A DNA stretch of 64,000 nucleotides from contig NZ_FNGH01000018.1 in the NCBI RefSeq assembly GCF_900102875.1, positions 1 through 64,000 on the forward strand. The letters are read 5' to 3'. How positions within the stretch are numbered: position 1 is the first letter of the stretch; the number at the start of each line of letters is the position of its first letter. The position numbers were made by a program, and so were the translations under genes. Under the pieces are notes generated by a model, which worked only from the letters and a program-made list of their open reading frames with translations, ran no database searches and was not told the DNA's origin. Below, in pieces: positions 20,475-29,411 of the stretch. Source of the DNA: Franzmannia pantelleriensis. GTDB lineage: Bacteria > Pseudomonadota > Gammaproteobacteria > Pseudomonadales > Halomonadaceae.

Positions 20475-21415
20475 CCCCCCGCCTCGAGGAGTCGCCATCA
20501 CGGTTGTTTGCACTGGTCTACTTACTAGCGGCGCTGCTCGCCGCCGCGCATGCCGGCTGGCACTACCTGATGGGCCACTACGAGTACATACTGCTGCCCA
20601 GCGTCGGCGCACTGCTGCTGCTGGGCGCCGCGGTCGTGCGGCTCGCCGATCATCGCGCCCAGCACATGGCTTCCTACGTGCTGATCAGCACCGGCTACCT
20701 GCTGCTGGCCGTGGAGCTGATCCGCCTGGATCAGACTGCCGACCTATGGCTGGGGTTGCCGCCGGTGGTGGCGCTGCTGCTGCTGCCGCTGGGGCCGGCG
20801 CTGATGCTCAATCTGCTGCTGGTGCCGCTGTGGTTGCTGCTGATGGATCTCCAGATGAGCCTCGAACACGCTGCACTCAGCTACCTGGCACTGGTCGTGC
20901 TGTGCACTCTGGCACCCTGGGAGCAGCTGCGTCAGCACGCCCTGCTGCGTGCCACCGACCCCAGCGACCCGCACTGTGAAGCGCTGACCGCCAGCGCCCT
21001 GGAAGAGACGCTGCAAAGCGAGCTGGCGCGCGCCCAGACCCTCGAGCGACGACTCAGTGTGCTGGTCATTCATCTGCCGCAGCTCGACATGGCCGGCGAG
21101 CAGTTCGGTCCACGCCTCTACCGGGACATGTTGCATCGCTTCTGCGAGGTAGCGCACCATACCTGCCGCAGCCACGACAGCCTTGGCCGCGCCGAGGGCA
21201 ACCTATTCTGGCTGGTGCTGCCAGACACCGGCGAGAACGGTGCACTGATGGTCCGCAATCGCCTGCTCGCCGCTCTGGAGCGCTGCGTGCTGGCCGAGAC
21301 CGGCCCCCTGACCGCCCGCATCGCCGTATGCACACCGCAGCCAGGCGAACGCTGGCTGGCTTTCGAACAACGCCTCCTGCGCCGGGGGCAAGCGCTGACG
21401 GAGTCCACGTCTTGA
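20471..21415 (+). CDS. Membrane protein with degenerate GGDEF domain
   Basis: A 314-aa protein starting at GTG 20471 inside the GTGA overlap with the preceding gene. About six membrane segments (residues 12-150) precede a cytosolic domain. That domain ends GRAEGNLFWLVLPDTGENGA, which aligns well with GGDEFALLLPDT...A of diguanylate cyclases, but GGDEF is replaced by AEGNL. The signature loop and the metal-binding acidic pair are therefore missing, and it should be catalytically dead. It may be a c-di-GMP or GTP sensor, or a structural partner. Its stop overlaps the TTG start of the DedA-PAP2 gene by 4 nt, so the three are translated as a unit. Confidence 0.65.
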   Translation: MTPRLEESPSRLFALVYLLAALLAAAHAGWHYLMGHYEYILLPSVGALLLLGAAVVRLADHRAQHMASYVLISTGYLLLAVELIRLDQTADLWLGLPPVVALLLLPLGPALMLNLLLVPLWLLLMDLQMSLEHAALSYLALVVLCTLAPWEQLRQHALLRATDPSDPHCEALTASALEETLQSELARAQTLERRLSVLVIHLPQLDMAGEQFGPRLYRDMLHRFCEVAHHTCRSHDSLGRAEGNLFWLVLPDTGENGALMVRNRLLAALERCVLAETGPLTARIAVCTPQPGERWLAFEQRLLRRGQALTESTS

Positions 21416-22818
21416 ACATTGCCGACTGGCTCTACCAGTTGACCCCATCCCCCGCCCTGCTGCTGCTGATCATCGCCATCATCGCCCTGCTCGAATGCCT
21501 GGCCGTGGTCGGGCTGATCATGCCCGGCGTGGTGCTGATGACGGCCGCCGCCTCGCTGGCCGGGCATCAGGACCTGGCGGTCCCGCTGGTGCTGCTAGCC
21601 GCGTTTCTCGGCGCCCTGATCGGCGATGGCCTGAGCTTTGTGCTGGGCTATACCCAGCGTGAGCGAGTCCCCCGACTGTGGCCATTTCATCGCCACCCGG
21701 AGTGGCTGGCCCGCGGCGCGCGCTTCTTTCAGCGCTACGGCACCCTGTCGGTGATCTTTGCGCGCTTCGTCGGTCCGGTACGCCCGGTGATTCCGATGAT
21801 CGCCGGCATGCTGCACATGTCGCCGTTCGCCTTCCTCTGGGCCTCGCTGCTGTCGGCGCTACTCTGGGCGCCGGCCTATGTGCTGCCCGGCTATCTGCTG
21901 GGCCGCACCTGGCAGCAATTGCTCGACATCCCCCCCGGCACCCAGCAGTGGCTGCTCGCCCTGGCGGCGGTCATCGTGGTGCTGGCGCTATGCTTCTCAT
22001 GGCTACGCCACCATCTGGCACGCGGCGGACGGGTCTACTTCGCCATGGCACGACTGGCCCGCGGCGCCGCCTGGCGACGCCGACTGTGGACGCGCCTGCG
22101 CGCTCGCCGGCCACGTGGCGAGTTTCCGCTGGGGTCGCTGTGCCTGCTGGTGTTCTCGCTGACGGCGCTGTGCATCTGGACGCTGATCGTACTCGACCAC
22201 CAGGGCCCGATGCTGATGGACCTGCAGATTCAAGGCATGGCCGGCGCACTGGACATGCCTTGGGTGGCCACCGCCAGCGAGTTGATGGCTCGCGCCGGCG
22301 ACACCTACGGCGTCATCGCACTGTTCCTGCCCTGGGCACTGTGGCTGCTGTGGGCGCAGCATGTCTCGGCCTTTCTGCACCTCAGCGCCGGCCTCGGCGG
22401 GATCGCCGTGGCCAACACCCTGTTCAAGCAGCTGGCCGGGCGCGAGCGGCCGGACTTTCCAGACTACCTCAGCGGCTCGCTTGCCTACCCCAGCGCCCAC
22501 GCCTCGACCGCAGTGGTGCTCTACGGCCTGGCCGCCGCCTTCATCGCTCAGGAGCTGGCGCCGCGCTACCGCGTGTGGGCCTACTGGGTGGCCATTCTGC
22601 TGGCGGTACCCATGGCGCTATCGCGCCTGACCCTCGGCGTACACTGGGCCAGCGACCTGATCGGCGGGGCGCTGCTGGGGCTGGTCGTGTGTGCACTGGT
22701 ACGCATCAGCTATCACCGCTTCGCCCACCGACCACTGGCACCGGCGCCATGGGCCCTGCTCGGCAGCGCCTCGTTGATACTGCTGGCCATGCGGCTGGCC
22801 TGGCTGCCGGCAGTCTAG
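21412..22818 (+). CDS. DedA-PAP2 fusion membrane phosphatase
   Basis: A 468-aa membrane protein from TTG 21412 (TTGA overlap with the previous stop). Residues 1-200 are a DedA/SNARE-associated domain (VVGLIMPGVVLM, RFVGPVRPVIPMIAGMLHM), a family of lipid flippases and osmotic or pH homeostasis proteins. Residues about 240-450 are a PAP2 phosphatase domain with all three motifs: KQLAGRERP, YPSAHAST and SRLTLGVHWASD. This LssY-like architecture suggests dephosphorylation of undecaprenyl pyrophosphate or lipid phosphate coupled to lipid flipping; the substrate is inferred. The in-frame region upstream of the TTG lies within the previous gene and is unlikely to be used. Confidence 0.85.
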   Translation: MNIADWLYQLTPSPALLLLIIAIIALLECLAVVGLIMPGVVLMTAAASLAGHQDLAVPLVLLAAFLGALIGDGLSFVLGYTQRERVPRLWPFHRHPEWLARGARFFQRYGTLSVIFARFVGPVRPVIPMIAGMLHMSPFAFLWASLLSALLWAPAYVLPGYLLGRTWQQLLDIPPGTQQWLLALAAVIVVLALCFSWLRHHLARGGRVYFAMARLARGAAWRRRLWTRLRARRPRGEFPLGSLCLLVFSLTALCIWTLIVLDHQGPMLMDLQIQGMAGALDMPWVATASELMARAGDTYGVIALFLPWALWLLWAQHVSAFLHLSAGLGGIAVANTLFKQLAGRERPDFPDYLSGSLAYPSAHASTAVVLYGLAAAFIAQELAPRYRVWAYWVAILLAVPMALSRLTLGVHWASDLIGGALLGLVVCALVRISYHRFAHRPLAPAPWALLGSASLILLAMRLAWLPAV

Positions 22819-22874
22819 CGCCCAGCACCCAGCGCCCAGTATGAGCTGAACTGCTTGGCGCTTGCTGCTTAACG

Positions 22875-23498
22875 CTACCCCAAGGCCAGCCAGATCCCGA
22901 CCCCCACCATCATCGACCCAGCGACGCGGTTGAGCAGTCGCACATTGCCGCTCTCGCCGAGCAGCTTGCGCGCGGTGCGCCCGCCGCCGGCATAGATCAG
23001 CAGGCAAATGAATTCGATGATCAGGATGACGCCGACCAGTGCCGCCAGTTGGGGGCCCAGCGCCAGGCTGGCATCCAGAAACGGCGGTAGCAACGCGACG
23101 AAGAAAGCCCAGCCCTTGGGGTTGGCCACCGCGGTCACGAATCCCTGCATGGCCAGCTGGGTGCGGGTGGCGCGCGGCAGTTCGACGCTATCGAGCGGAA
23201 TCGCCATGCGCCCCCGCGAGCGCCACATCATCACCCCGAGATAGCCGAGATAGGCACCCCCGACCCATTTGAACAACGCAAACAGCTCGGGCTGGCGCAG
23301 CATCAGCGCGGCCACACCCGCCCCGGCGGCCACCGCCACCAACGCCACGCCCGCCAGCTCGCCGAGCATCATCCACAGGGTGCGCTTCACGCCCTGGGTC
23401 ATGCCGAGGATCATCGCCAGGGTCATGCACATGCCCGGCGTCAGCGAGACCATGAAGAAAGTCGGCACGAACACCGACAATAGCGACAGTTTGATCAC
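22875..23498 (-). CDS. LysE/RhtB family amino-acid exporter
   Basis: A 207-aa, six-helix protein of the LysE/RhtB translocator family. It opens with FMVSLTPGMCMTLAMILGMTQG, matching the conserved TPGP.. loop of this family with a Met at the proline position, and carries GFVTAVANPKGWAFF, the conserved NPK motif. The start is GTG 23498, preceded by GGAGGTGGGGC. The substrate (threonine, homoserine, lysine or other) cannot be told from sequence. It faces the DedA-PAP2 gene tail to tail; the 56-nt gap between them holds no clear terminator. Confidence 0.88.
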   Translation of the reverse strand: MIKLSLLSVFVPTFFMVSLTPGMCMTLAMILGMTQGVKRTLWMMLGELAGVALVAVAAGAGVAALMLRQPELFALFKWVGGAYLGYLGVMMWRSRGRMAIPLDSVELPRATRTQLAMQGFVTAVANPKGWAFFVALLPPFLDASLALGPQLAALVGVILIIEFICLLIYAGGGRTARKLLGESGNVRLLNRVAGSMMVGVGIWLALG

Positions 23499-23584
23499 GC
23501 CCCACCTCCCTGTATGTGAATACCCTACCCAAGCATGCCACTCGCCCGTGACCGCCGGATGAAGACGCCGGGGCCCCAGGCACG

Positions 23585-24214
23585 CTAGTCGCCGAGGGGC
23601 GTCTCGCCCCAGCGCGGCATCAGGCGATGTTCGATGCCGAGCTGATTGAGAATCCGCGCGACGATGAAGTCGATCAGATCATTGAGGCACGACGGCTGGT
23701 GGTAGAACCCAGGCGCCGCCGGCAGGATCACCGCCCCCATGCGCGTCAGGCTCAGCATGTGCTCGAGATGGATCGCCGAGAACGGCGTCTCGCGGGGCAC
23801 CATGATCAGCTGGCGACGCTCCTTGAGCGCGACATCGGCGGCGCGCTCGATCAGGTTGTTGCTGGCCCCGGTGGCCACCGCCGACAGGGTGCCGGTGGAA
23901 CACGGACAGATCACCATCGAGGCCGGCGCACCGGACCCCGAGGCCACCGGCGCCATCCAGTCCTCGCGGGCGAAGCAGCGGATCTGCCCCGCTCGCGCCC
24001 CGCTCATGTCGGTGAGCGCCGCCACCAGCCGTTCGGGTCGAGCGGGGAGCGACACCGGGGTCTCGGTCTCGATCACCAGGTGCGCCGCCTTGGAGATCAT
24101 CACCCATACCTCATGTTCGGCCGCTACCAAGCACTCGATCAGGCGCAGGCCGTACTGTGCGCCGGAGGCGCCGGTCAGCGCCACCGTCACCGGCGGCTTC
24201 AACTCATTCACCAT
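23585..24214 (-). CDS. ubiX: Flavin prenyltransferase UbiX
   Basis: Makes the prenylated FMN cofactor for UbiD decarboxylases, needed for ubiquinone synthesis. Signatures are VALTGASGAQYGLRLIE, APASMVICPCSTGTLSAVATG, NNLIERAADVALKERR and MVPRETPFSAIHLEHML. The start MVNELKPP at 24214 gives 209 aa and overlaps the mpl end by 11 nt. Cotranslation with mpl is likely, and the mpl-ubiX pairing is common in Gammaproteobacteria. Confidence 0.95.
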   Translation of the reverse strand: MVNELKPPVTVALTGASGAQYGLRLIECLVAAEHEVWVMISKAAHLVIETETPVSLPARPERLVAALTDMSGARAGQIRCFAREDWMAPVASGSGAPASMVICPCSTGTLSAVATGASNNLIERAADVALKERRQLIMVPRETPFSAIHLEHMLSLTRMGAVILPAAPGFYHQPSCLNDLIDFIVARILNQLGIEHRLMPRWGETPLGD

Positions 24215-25589
24215 GCGCCACCTCCAGTGCCGCGAGCAGCTTGTCATGAACACCGCCGAAACCGCCGTTGGACATCACCACGATGCGATCCAGCGGTTGC
24301 GCCTCGGCGACCACGGCCGCGACCAGGGCATCGAGGTCATCGGCCAGATCGGCCGGGGGGCGGCACTTGCTCAGTACCTCCTCCAGCGACCAGTCGAGCC
24401 CCGCCGGCTGGTACCACCACACCGCATCGGCCTCAGCGACGCTCTGCGCCAACCGGCTGCGCAGTGTGCCCAAGCGCATGGTGTTGGAGCGCGGCTCGAT
24501 CACCGCCAGCAGCCGCCCCTTGGGCGTTGCGGCACGCAGCCCGCCGAGGGTGGCGGCAATCGCCGTGGGGTGGTGAGCGAAATCGTCGATGACCTGAATA
24601 TGCGCGATCTCGCCGCGCACCTCCTGGCGCCGGCGCGGGTTCTCGAAGCGTGACAGCGCCGCACAGCCGCGGGCCAGGTCGACACCGCAGGCGTGGGCCG
24701 CGGCCAGCGCGGCCAGCGCATTGCGGGCGTTGTACTCGCCGTTGAGCGACCAGTCGACCACGGCATCGTCTTCGGTGCCGTCGGCCAGTCGCTGAATGAC
24801 CCGAAAGCGCGAGGCGTCGTCGCGCTCCAGCTCGAGCCGCCAGTCACTCGCCGGCTCGCGCCCCATTCGCGCTACCGGCGTCCAGCACCCCTCTGCCAGC
24901 ACCCGCTCCAACGCCGGCTGGTCGTCGGCGACCAGCAGTTGACCGCGGCCCGGCACGGTGCGCACCAGATGGTGGAACTGCCGCTCGATGGCGGCCAGGT
25001 CGGGGAAGATATCGGCGTGGTCGTACTCCAGGTTGCCCAGCACCGCGATCAACGGCCGGTAGTGGACGAACTTGGAGCGCTTGTCGAAGAAGGCGGTGTC
25101 ATACTCGTCGGCCTCGACCACGAACGGCGCGCCCTCCCCACCCAGCCGTGCCGAGACGCCGAAGTTGCGCGGTACGCCGCCAATCAGAAAACCCGGCGCC
25201 AGGCCCGCGGCCTCGAGCAGCCAAGCAGTAAGGCTGGCGGTGGTGGTCTTGCCGTGGGTGCCGGCGATGGCGATCACCGGGCGTCCGGGCAGCACCTGCT
25301 CGGCCAGCCACTGAGGGCCGGAGACATAGGGCAGCCCCTGGTCAAGCACCGCTTCCACCTCAGGGTTGCCCCGCGACAGCGCATTACCGATCACCACCAG
25401 GTCCGGACGTGGGGTCAGATTAGCCGCGGCGAAGCCCTCGCTTAGGGCGATCCCGGCGTCGGCCAGTTGGGTACTCATCGGCGGATAGACATTGGCATCC
25501 GAACCGCTGACGCGATGCCCGAGATCGCGGGCCAGCAACGCCAGGCTGCCCATGAAAGTCCCACAGATTCCAACAACATGAACGTGCAT
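24204..25589 (-). CDS. mpl: UDP-N-acetylmuramate:L-Ala-gamma-D-Glu-meso-Dap ligase
   Basis: Murein peptide ligase that attaches recycled tripeptide to UDP-MurNAc. The 461-aa protein opens MHVHVVGICGTFMGSLA and has the ATP-binding loop AIAGTHGKTTTASLTAW plus Mur-ligase motifs VVEADEYDTAFFDKRSKF and ENPRRRQEV. The Mpl-specific SFGVG-equivalent loop near FLIGGVPRNFGVSARLG is present. It diverges from the phosphofructokinase gene with a 191-nt gap. Confidence 0.96.
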   Translation of the reverse strand: MHVHVVGICGTFMGSLALLARDLGHRVSGSDANVYPPMSTQLADAGIALSEGFAAANLTPRPDLVVIGNALSRGNPEVEAVLDQGLPYVSGPQWLAEQVLPGRPVIAIAGTHGKTTTASLTAWLLEAAGLAPGFLIGGVPRNFGVSARLGGEGAPFVVEADEYDTAFFDKRSKFVHYRPLIAVLGNLEYDHADIFPDLAAIERQFHHLVRTVPGRGQLLVADDQPALERVLAEGCWTPVARMGREPASDWRLELERDDASRFRVIQRLADGTEDDAVVDWSLNGEYNARNALAALAAAHACGVDLARGCAALSRFENPRRRQEVRGEIAHIQVIDDFAHHPTAIAATLGGLRAATPKGRLLAVIEPRSNTMRLGTLRSRLAQSVAEADAVWWYQPAGLDWSLEEVLSKCRPPADLADDLDALVAAVVAEAQPLDRIVVMSNGGFGGVHDKLLAALEVAHGE

Positions 25590-25780
25590 CGCGTGCCTCC
25601 TGCCACAGTCGCTGCGAGACTAGCACGCTGCCCGAGTCGCCACCACAGGCCGCCGCGACCGCGCCCGGTGATCCGTTACCAGATGGCGACAGGATGCAGC
25701 TCCCACCACTTTCGACTAAGATGTGCCTCCACTTCTACGCCCATTCGACGATCCGACACTGCAGGAGCGAAGCACTCCCC

Positions 25781-27040
25781 ATGGCCCAGCACAATGCCTT
25801 CTATGCCCAGTCCGGTGGCGTCACCGCCGTCATCAATGCCAGCGCCTGCGGGGTGATCGAAGCCTGCCGCCGCGAGTCCGACCGGATCGGCAAGGTTTAC
25901 GCAGGCCATAACGGCATCATCGGTGCCCTCACCGAGGACCTGATCGACGTCTCCCAGGAGTCCGACGATGCCATCGCCGCGCTGCGTCACACCCCGGGCG
26001 GCGCCTTCGGCTCGTGCCGCTACAAGCTCAAGGACATCGAGACGCACCGTACCCAGTACGAGCGACTGATCGAGGTCTTCAAGGCCCATGATATCCGCTA
26101 CTTCTTCTACAACGGCGGCGGCGACAGCGCCGACACCTGCCTCAAGGTCTCGCAGCTCTCCGAGAAACTCGGCTACCCGCTGACCGCCATCCACGTGCCC
26201 AAGACCGTCGACAACGACCTGCCGATCACCGACAACTCGCCGGGGTTCGGCAGCGTGGCCAAGTACATCGCCACCTCGACCCAGGAGGCCTCGCTGGACA
26301 TTGCCTCGATGTGCGCGACCTCGACCAAGGTCTTCGTGCTCGAGGTAATGGGCCGCCACGCCGGCTGGATCGCCGCCGCCGGCGCCCTGGCCGGCCAGGG
26401 CGAGGGCGATCCGCCGCATCTGGTCATCTTCCCGGAGATTCACTTTAACCGCGCCGCGGTCATGAAGCGCGTCGATGAAGCGGTCAAGACGTACGGCTAC
26501 TGCGTGATCGTGGTCTCCGAAGGGGCTCGCTACGAAGATGGCACCTTCCTCGCCGACTCCGGCAACACCGACGCCTTCGGCCACCGCCAACTGGGCGGCG
26601 TAGCACCGACCCTGGCCGGCATGGTCAAGCAGGACCTGGGCTACAAGTACCACTGGGCGGTCGCCGACTACCTGCAGCGCGCCGCGCGCCACCTTGCCTC
26701 GAAGACCGACGTCGACCAGGCCTATGCCGTGGGCAAGAAGGCTGTCGAACTGGCGCTGGAAGGCAAGAACGCCATGATGCCGGCGATCAAGCGCGTCTCA
26801 GACAATCCCTACGAGTGGCGCATCGAGGCCGCACCGCTGGCCGAGGTCGCCAACCGCGAGAAGTTCATGCCGCGCGACTTTATCCGCGAGGATGGCTTCG
26901 GCATCACCGACACCTGCCGCCAGTACCTGTCGCCGCTGATCCAGGGTGAAGACTTCCCGCCGTTCGAAAATGGCCTGCCCAAGGTCGCCCATCTCAAGCT
27001 GGCCAAGGTCGAGCGCAAGCTGGCGACGTTTACGCTGTAA
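25781..27040 (+). CDS. pfp: PPi-dependent 6-phosphofructokinase
   Basis: Phosphorylates fructose 6-phosphate reversibly using pyrophosphate. The 419-aa protein has the substrate-loop sequence FYNGGGDSADT, in which the residue separating PPi- from ATP-dependent enzymes is aspartate instead of glycine. It also has PKTVDNDL, whose lysine is the second PPi-type hallmark, and the F6P-binding EVMGRHAGW. I start at MAQHNAFYAQSGG (25781), where family similarity begins; a longer frame back to 25694 is unlikely. An inorganic pyrophosphatase gene lies 2.4 kb downstream, so PPi supply and demand genes are neighbours. Confidence 0.92.
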   Translation: MAQHNAFYAQSGGVTAVINASACGVIEACRRESDRIGKVYAGHNGIIGALTEDLIDVSQESDDAIAALRHTPGGAFGSCRYKLKDIETHRTQYERLIEVFKAHDIRYFFYNGGGDSADTCLKVSQLSEKLGYPLTAIHVPKTVDNDLPITDNSPGFGSVAKYIATSTQEASLDIASMCATSTKVFVLEVMGRHAGWIAAAGALAGQGEGDPPHLVIFPEIHFNRAAVMKRVDEAVKTYGYCVIVVSEGARYEDGTFLADSGNTDAFGHRQLGGVAPTLAGMVKQDLGYKYHWAVADYLQRAARHLASKTDVDQAYAVGKKAVELALEGKNAMMPAIKRVSDNPYEWRIEAAPLAEVANREKFMPRDFIREDGFGITDTCRQYLSPLIQGEDFPPFENGLPKVAHLKLAKVERKLATFTL

Positions 27041-27050
27041 GCACCAACTC

Positions 27051-27458
27051 GGCAGCGCTACGCGCTGCAATCGCGAATGAATTCGCTCCCACAGGGGCAT
27101 AGCATCAAAGCCAGTGTAGGAGCGACGTCAGTCACGATGGGGGTGATCTACCCCGGCAGCGCTACGCGCTGCATCGCGAATGAATTCGCTCCCACAGGGG
27201 CATAGCGTCAAAGCCAGTGTAGGAGCGACTTTAGTCGCGATGGGGTTGATCTACCCCGGCAGCGCTACGCGCTGCAATCGCGAATGAATTCGCTCCCACA
27301 CTGGGTATGGCGCCCTAGGCAAACGTGGGAGCGGCTTTAGCCGCGATGGGGTGGCTTACCCGGCAGCGCTACGCGCTGCAATCGCGAATGAATTCGCTCC
27401 CACAGGGGCATAGCGTCAAAGCCAGTGTAGGAGCGACGTCAGTCGCGATGGGGTTGGC
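27051..27458. repeat. Tandem REP array, four units of about 104 nt
   Basis: This fills the 426-nt gap between the converging pfp and PP2C/kinase genes. Each unit has GGCAGCGCTACGCGCTGC (a small hairpin), then TCGCGAATGAATTCGCTCCC, a spacer near GGGCATAGCGTCAAAGCC, then TGTAGGAGCGAC.T.AGTCGCGATGGGG. The last two are inverted REP cores of the type common in Pseudomonas and Halomonas. Units begin at 27051, 27155, 27258 and 27362. The third differs most in its spacer and second REP. It is probably a RAYT-mobilised REP/REPIN array; no transposase is in the window. Confidence 0.9.
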
Positions 27459-27466
27459 AACCACCC

Positions 27467-29188
27467 TCAGCGCAGCAGCCACGACAGCACCAGCAGCAGC
27501 AGCAGGATACCCGCCACGCCCTGCCAGAAATTGACCGGCTCCTTGAGCAGCCGCGGGCTGGTGCGCTCGCGGCGCTCAGCGGCAGGGTCGCGCAACGCAT
27601 ACAGAAACTCCGACAGCCGCCGGAAGCGCAGTGCACGCTGGGGGTCGAGGGCGCGGCGCAGCGCCTCGTCCAGTGCCAGGCTGATTTCCGGATTGTGGGT
27701 GCGTGCACTGCGATAGGTCAGCTGTTCGAGATCGGTATGGCTGCGCAGCTCGTGGGGAGGCAGCTCATAGGGCTGCGCGCCGGTGAGCAGCCAATAGACC
27801 GTCGAGGCCAGCGCATACTGGTCGCTACGCCGCCCCACGTCGGTGTCGAGGGCATACTCCGGGGCGCTGTGCTCGGTCAACCCCAGCTGCCGGGCCAGCT
27901 CGCGGGAGTGCTTGTGCCCGTCGCCCTCGCGCAATCGGCAGGCGCTGAAATCCGCCAGCACCACCTGGCCGTGACGGTCGATGAGGATATTGTCGGGATG
28001 AATCTGCTGATGCAGCAGGTCGCGGCGGTGCAGCGCCTGTACCGCCTTGCCCAGCTGGCGGGCGATATCCAGCCGCTGGGCCAGGCTCGCCTGGGGGTGG
28101 CGCCGCGACCAATCCGAGAGCCGCTCGCCGTCGACGTAGGCCATCAGGTAATAGAGGTAGCGGCGCGGCCGCGATGACTCCATGACCCGCGCCACGAACG
28201 GCGAGTTGACGCGCTCCACTACCCACTGCTGGAGCAGGAAGTGCTCGAGATAGGAGTTGCGGTTGGAGAGCTCGGGACTCGGCGCCTTCATCACCATTTC
28301 CCGCTCGCTGTGCGTGTCGCGCACGCGGTAGACCCGCGACTGAGCGGTGCGCGACAGCACTTCCTGCACTTCCAGGCCATCCAGGCGCTCGCCAGGGCTA
28401 AGCTCCGGCGGTACCGGGAGGTCGCCGTACAGCCGCCCGGGATGGTCCTGCTCGGCCTCGGGCAGGTGGTCGATGCGCACCAGCTGGAAGCAGAACGGTT
28501 CACCACCGTAGCCACGCGCCTGGGCACGACTGGTGGCGGCTTCGGCAAGTCGCTCGCAGGCAGCATTGAGGTCACTGGCATCGGCACGGATCAGTTGTAC
28601 ATAGTCCGAGGGCATCAGCGTTCCGCGCACCGCCTGGGTGGTAAACAGGAAAATATCGCCCTGCTTGAGCGGCACCGACACGTAGTCGATATCGATATTG
28701 CCATCCAGCCCCAGCGCCCGTGACGGGTAGCGATAGCCGCCGAGGTCGGTGACATGGTCGCGGGAGAGCTGCTCGAACTCAGCACCGCGCAGGCGAAACA
28801 CCAGCGTATCGCCCATATGGAAGAGATGCGCCTCGCGACCGCGATAGACCATCGCCGACAGCGAGGCCATGTAGCTGCCGTTCTGGACATGCCCGCTCTG
28901 GCTGTAGCACCAGCCGTTGAGCGCGCGCAGCACGCGGGTCGCCGAGGTCTTGACGTCCCAGTGGTCGGGGGTCGAGTAGTAGTCGGCGAGAAAGCCGCGC
29001 ACGCTAAGGTCACCGGCCTGCTTGGCGATGGCATTGCGCGAACTTGAGTCGCTGATCAGCGCACTGGCGCCCTTGGCTTCGAGCAGCGTGCGCTCGGCGG
29101 GCACGCGTACCGACATGGAGCTGCGATGGTGACGGCGATCAGGGGCGACGAACGCCTGGCCGATGCTCAGCGACAATTCAGAACTCAC
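27467..29188 (-). CDS. PP2C phosphatase-protein kinase fusion with degenerate active sites
   Basis: A 573-aa tail-anchored protein: PP2C-like domain (about 5-240), Ser/Thr kinase domain (about 268-525) and a C-terminal membrane helix (GILLLLLVLSWLL). It belongs to a bifunctional kinase/phosphatase family known in Pseudomonas. Unusually, key residues are missing in both halves. The kinase catalytic loop reads LLHQQIHPDN (393-400), so HRD Asp is Gln and the following Lys is His. The DFG aspartate (ADFS, 413) and beta-3 lysine (MVMK, 301) remain. In PP2C the DG motif is SDSSS (47), the TDG motif is TTQA and the terminal DN is GEP. Start is GTG 29188 after GGAGGA. Confidence 0.85.
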   Translation of the reverse strand: MSSELSLSIGQAFVAPDRRHHRSSMSVRVPAERTLLEAKGASALISDSSSRNAIAKQAGDLSVRGFLADYYSTPDHWDVKTSATRVLRALNGWCYSQSGHVQNGSYMASLSAMVYRGREAHLFHMGDTLVFRLRGAEFEQLSRDHVTDLGGYRYPSRALGLDGNIDIDYVSVPLKQGDIFLFTTQAVRGTLMPSDYVQLIRADASDLNAACERLAEAATSRAQARGYGGEPFCFQLVRIDHLPEAEQDHPGRLYGDLPVPPELSPGERLDGLEVQEVLSRTAQSRVYRVRDTHSEREMVMKAPSPELSNRNSYLEHFLLQQWVVERVNSPFVARVMESSRPRRYLYYLMAYVDGERLSDWSRRHPQASLAQRLDIARQLGKAVQALHRRDLLHQQIHPDNILIDRHGQVVLADFSACRLREGDGHKHSRELARQLGLTEHSAPEYALDTDVGRRSDQYALASTVYWLLTGAQPYELPPHELRSHTDLEQLTYRSARTHNPEISLALDEALRRALDPQRALRFRRLSEFLYALRDPAAERRERTSPRLLKEPVNFWQGVAGILLLLLVLSWLLR

Positions 29189-29302
29189 TGCTCCTCCCGT
29201 GACACTTCACTGGTCGACTGGCCGCCGCGCTGGCGACGGCGCTATCCATCATACACCGCTTATGCGACAAGCACTTGTCCACCAAAGGAGAAAGCCCAGG
29301 CA

Positions 29303-29332
29303 TTGGTAATCATACAGCGCACTTCGTATAAT
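29303..29332 (+). promoter_or_regulatory. Sigma-70 promoter of ppa
   Basis: TTGGTA (29303-29308), an 18-nt spacer and a perfect TATAAT (29327-29332), about 80 nt before the ppa ATG. The region is AT-richer than its surroundings. Confidence 0.65.
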
Positions 29333-29411
29333 TCGCCGCATTGCAATAAACGCCAGTGGCCTGGTCAACGCCAGCACAAGCATTCCCACTACGTAAAGAA
29401 AGGACTGCAGC

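Noticed and set aside
20048-21415. A 455-codon frame extending the second GGDEF-like protein upstream
   Set aside because: The extra 141 codons lie within the first gene of the trio in another frame and encode Arg/Pro-rich sequence; GTG 20471 with a 4-nt overlap is the natural start.
27051-27458. Possible CRISPR array (regular repeats of about 104 nt)
   Set aside because: Spacers between the conserved blocks are themselves repeated, the repeat blocks are inverted REP cores, and no cas genes are near.
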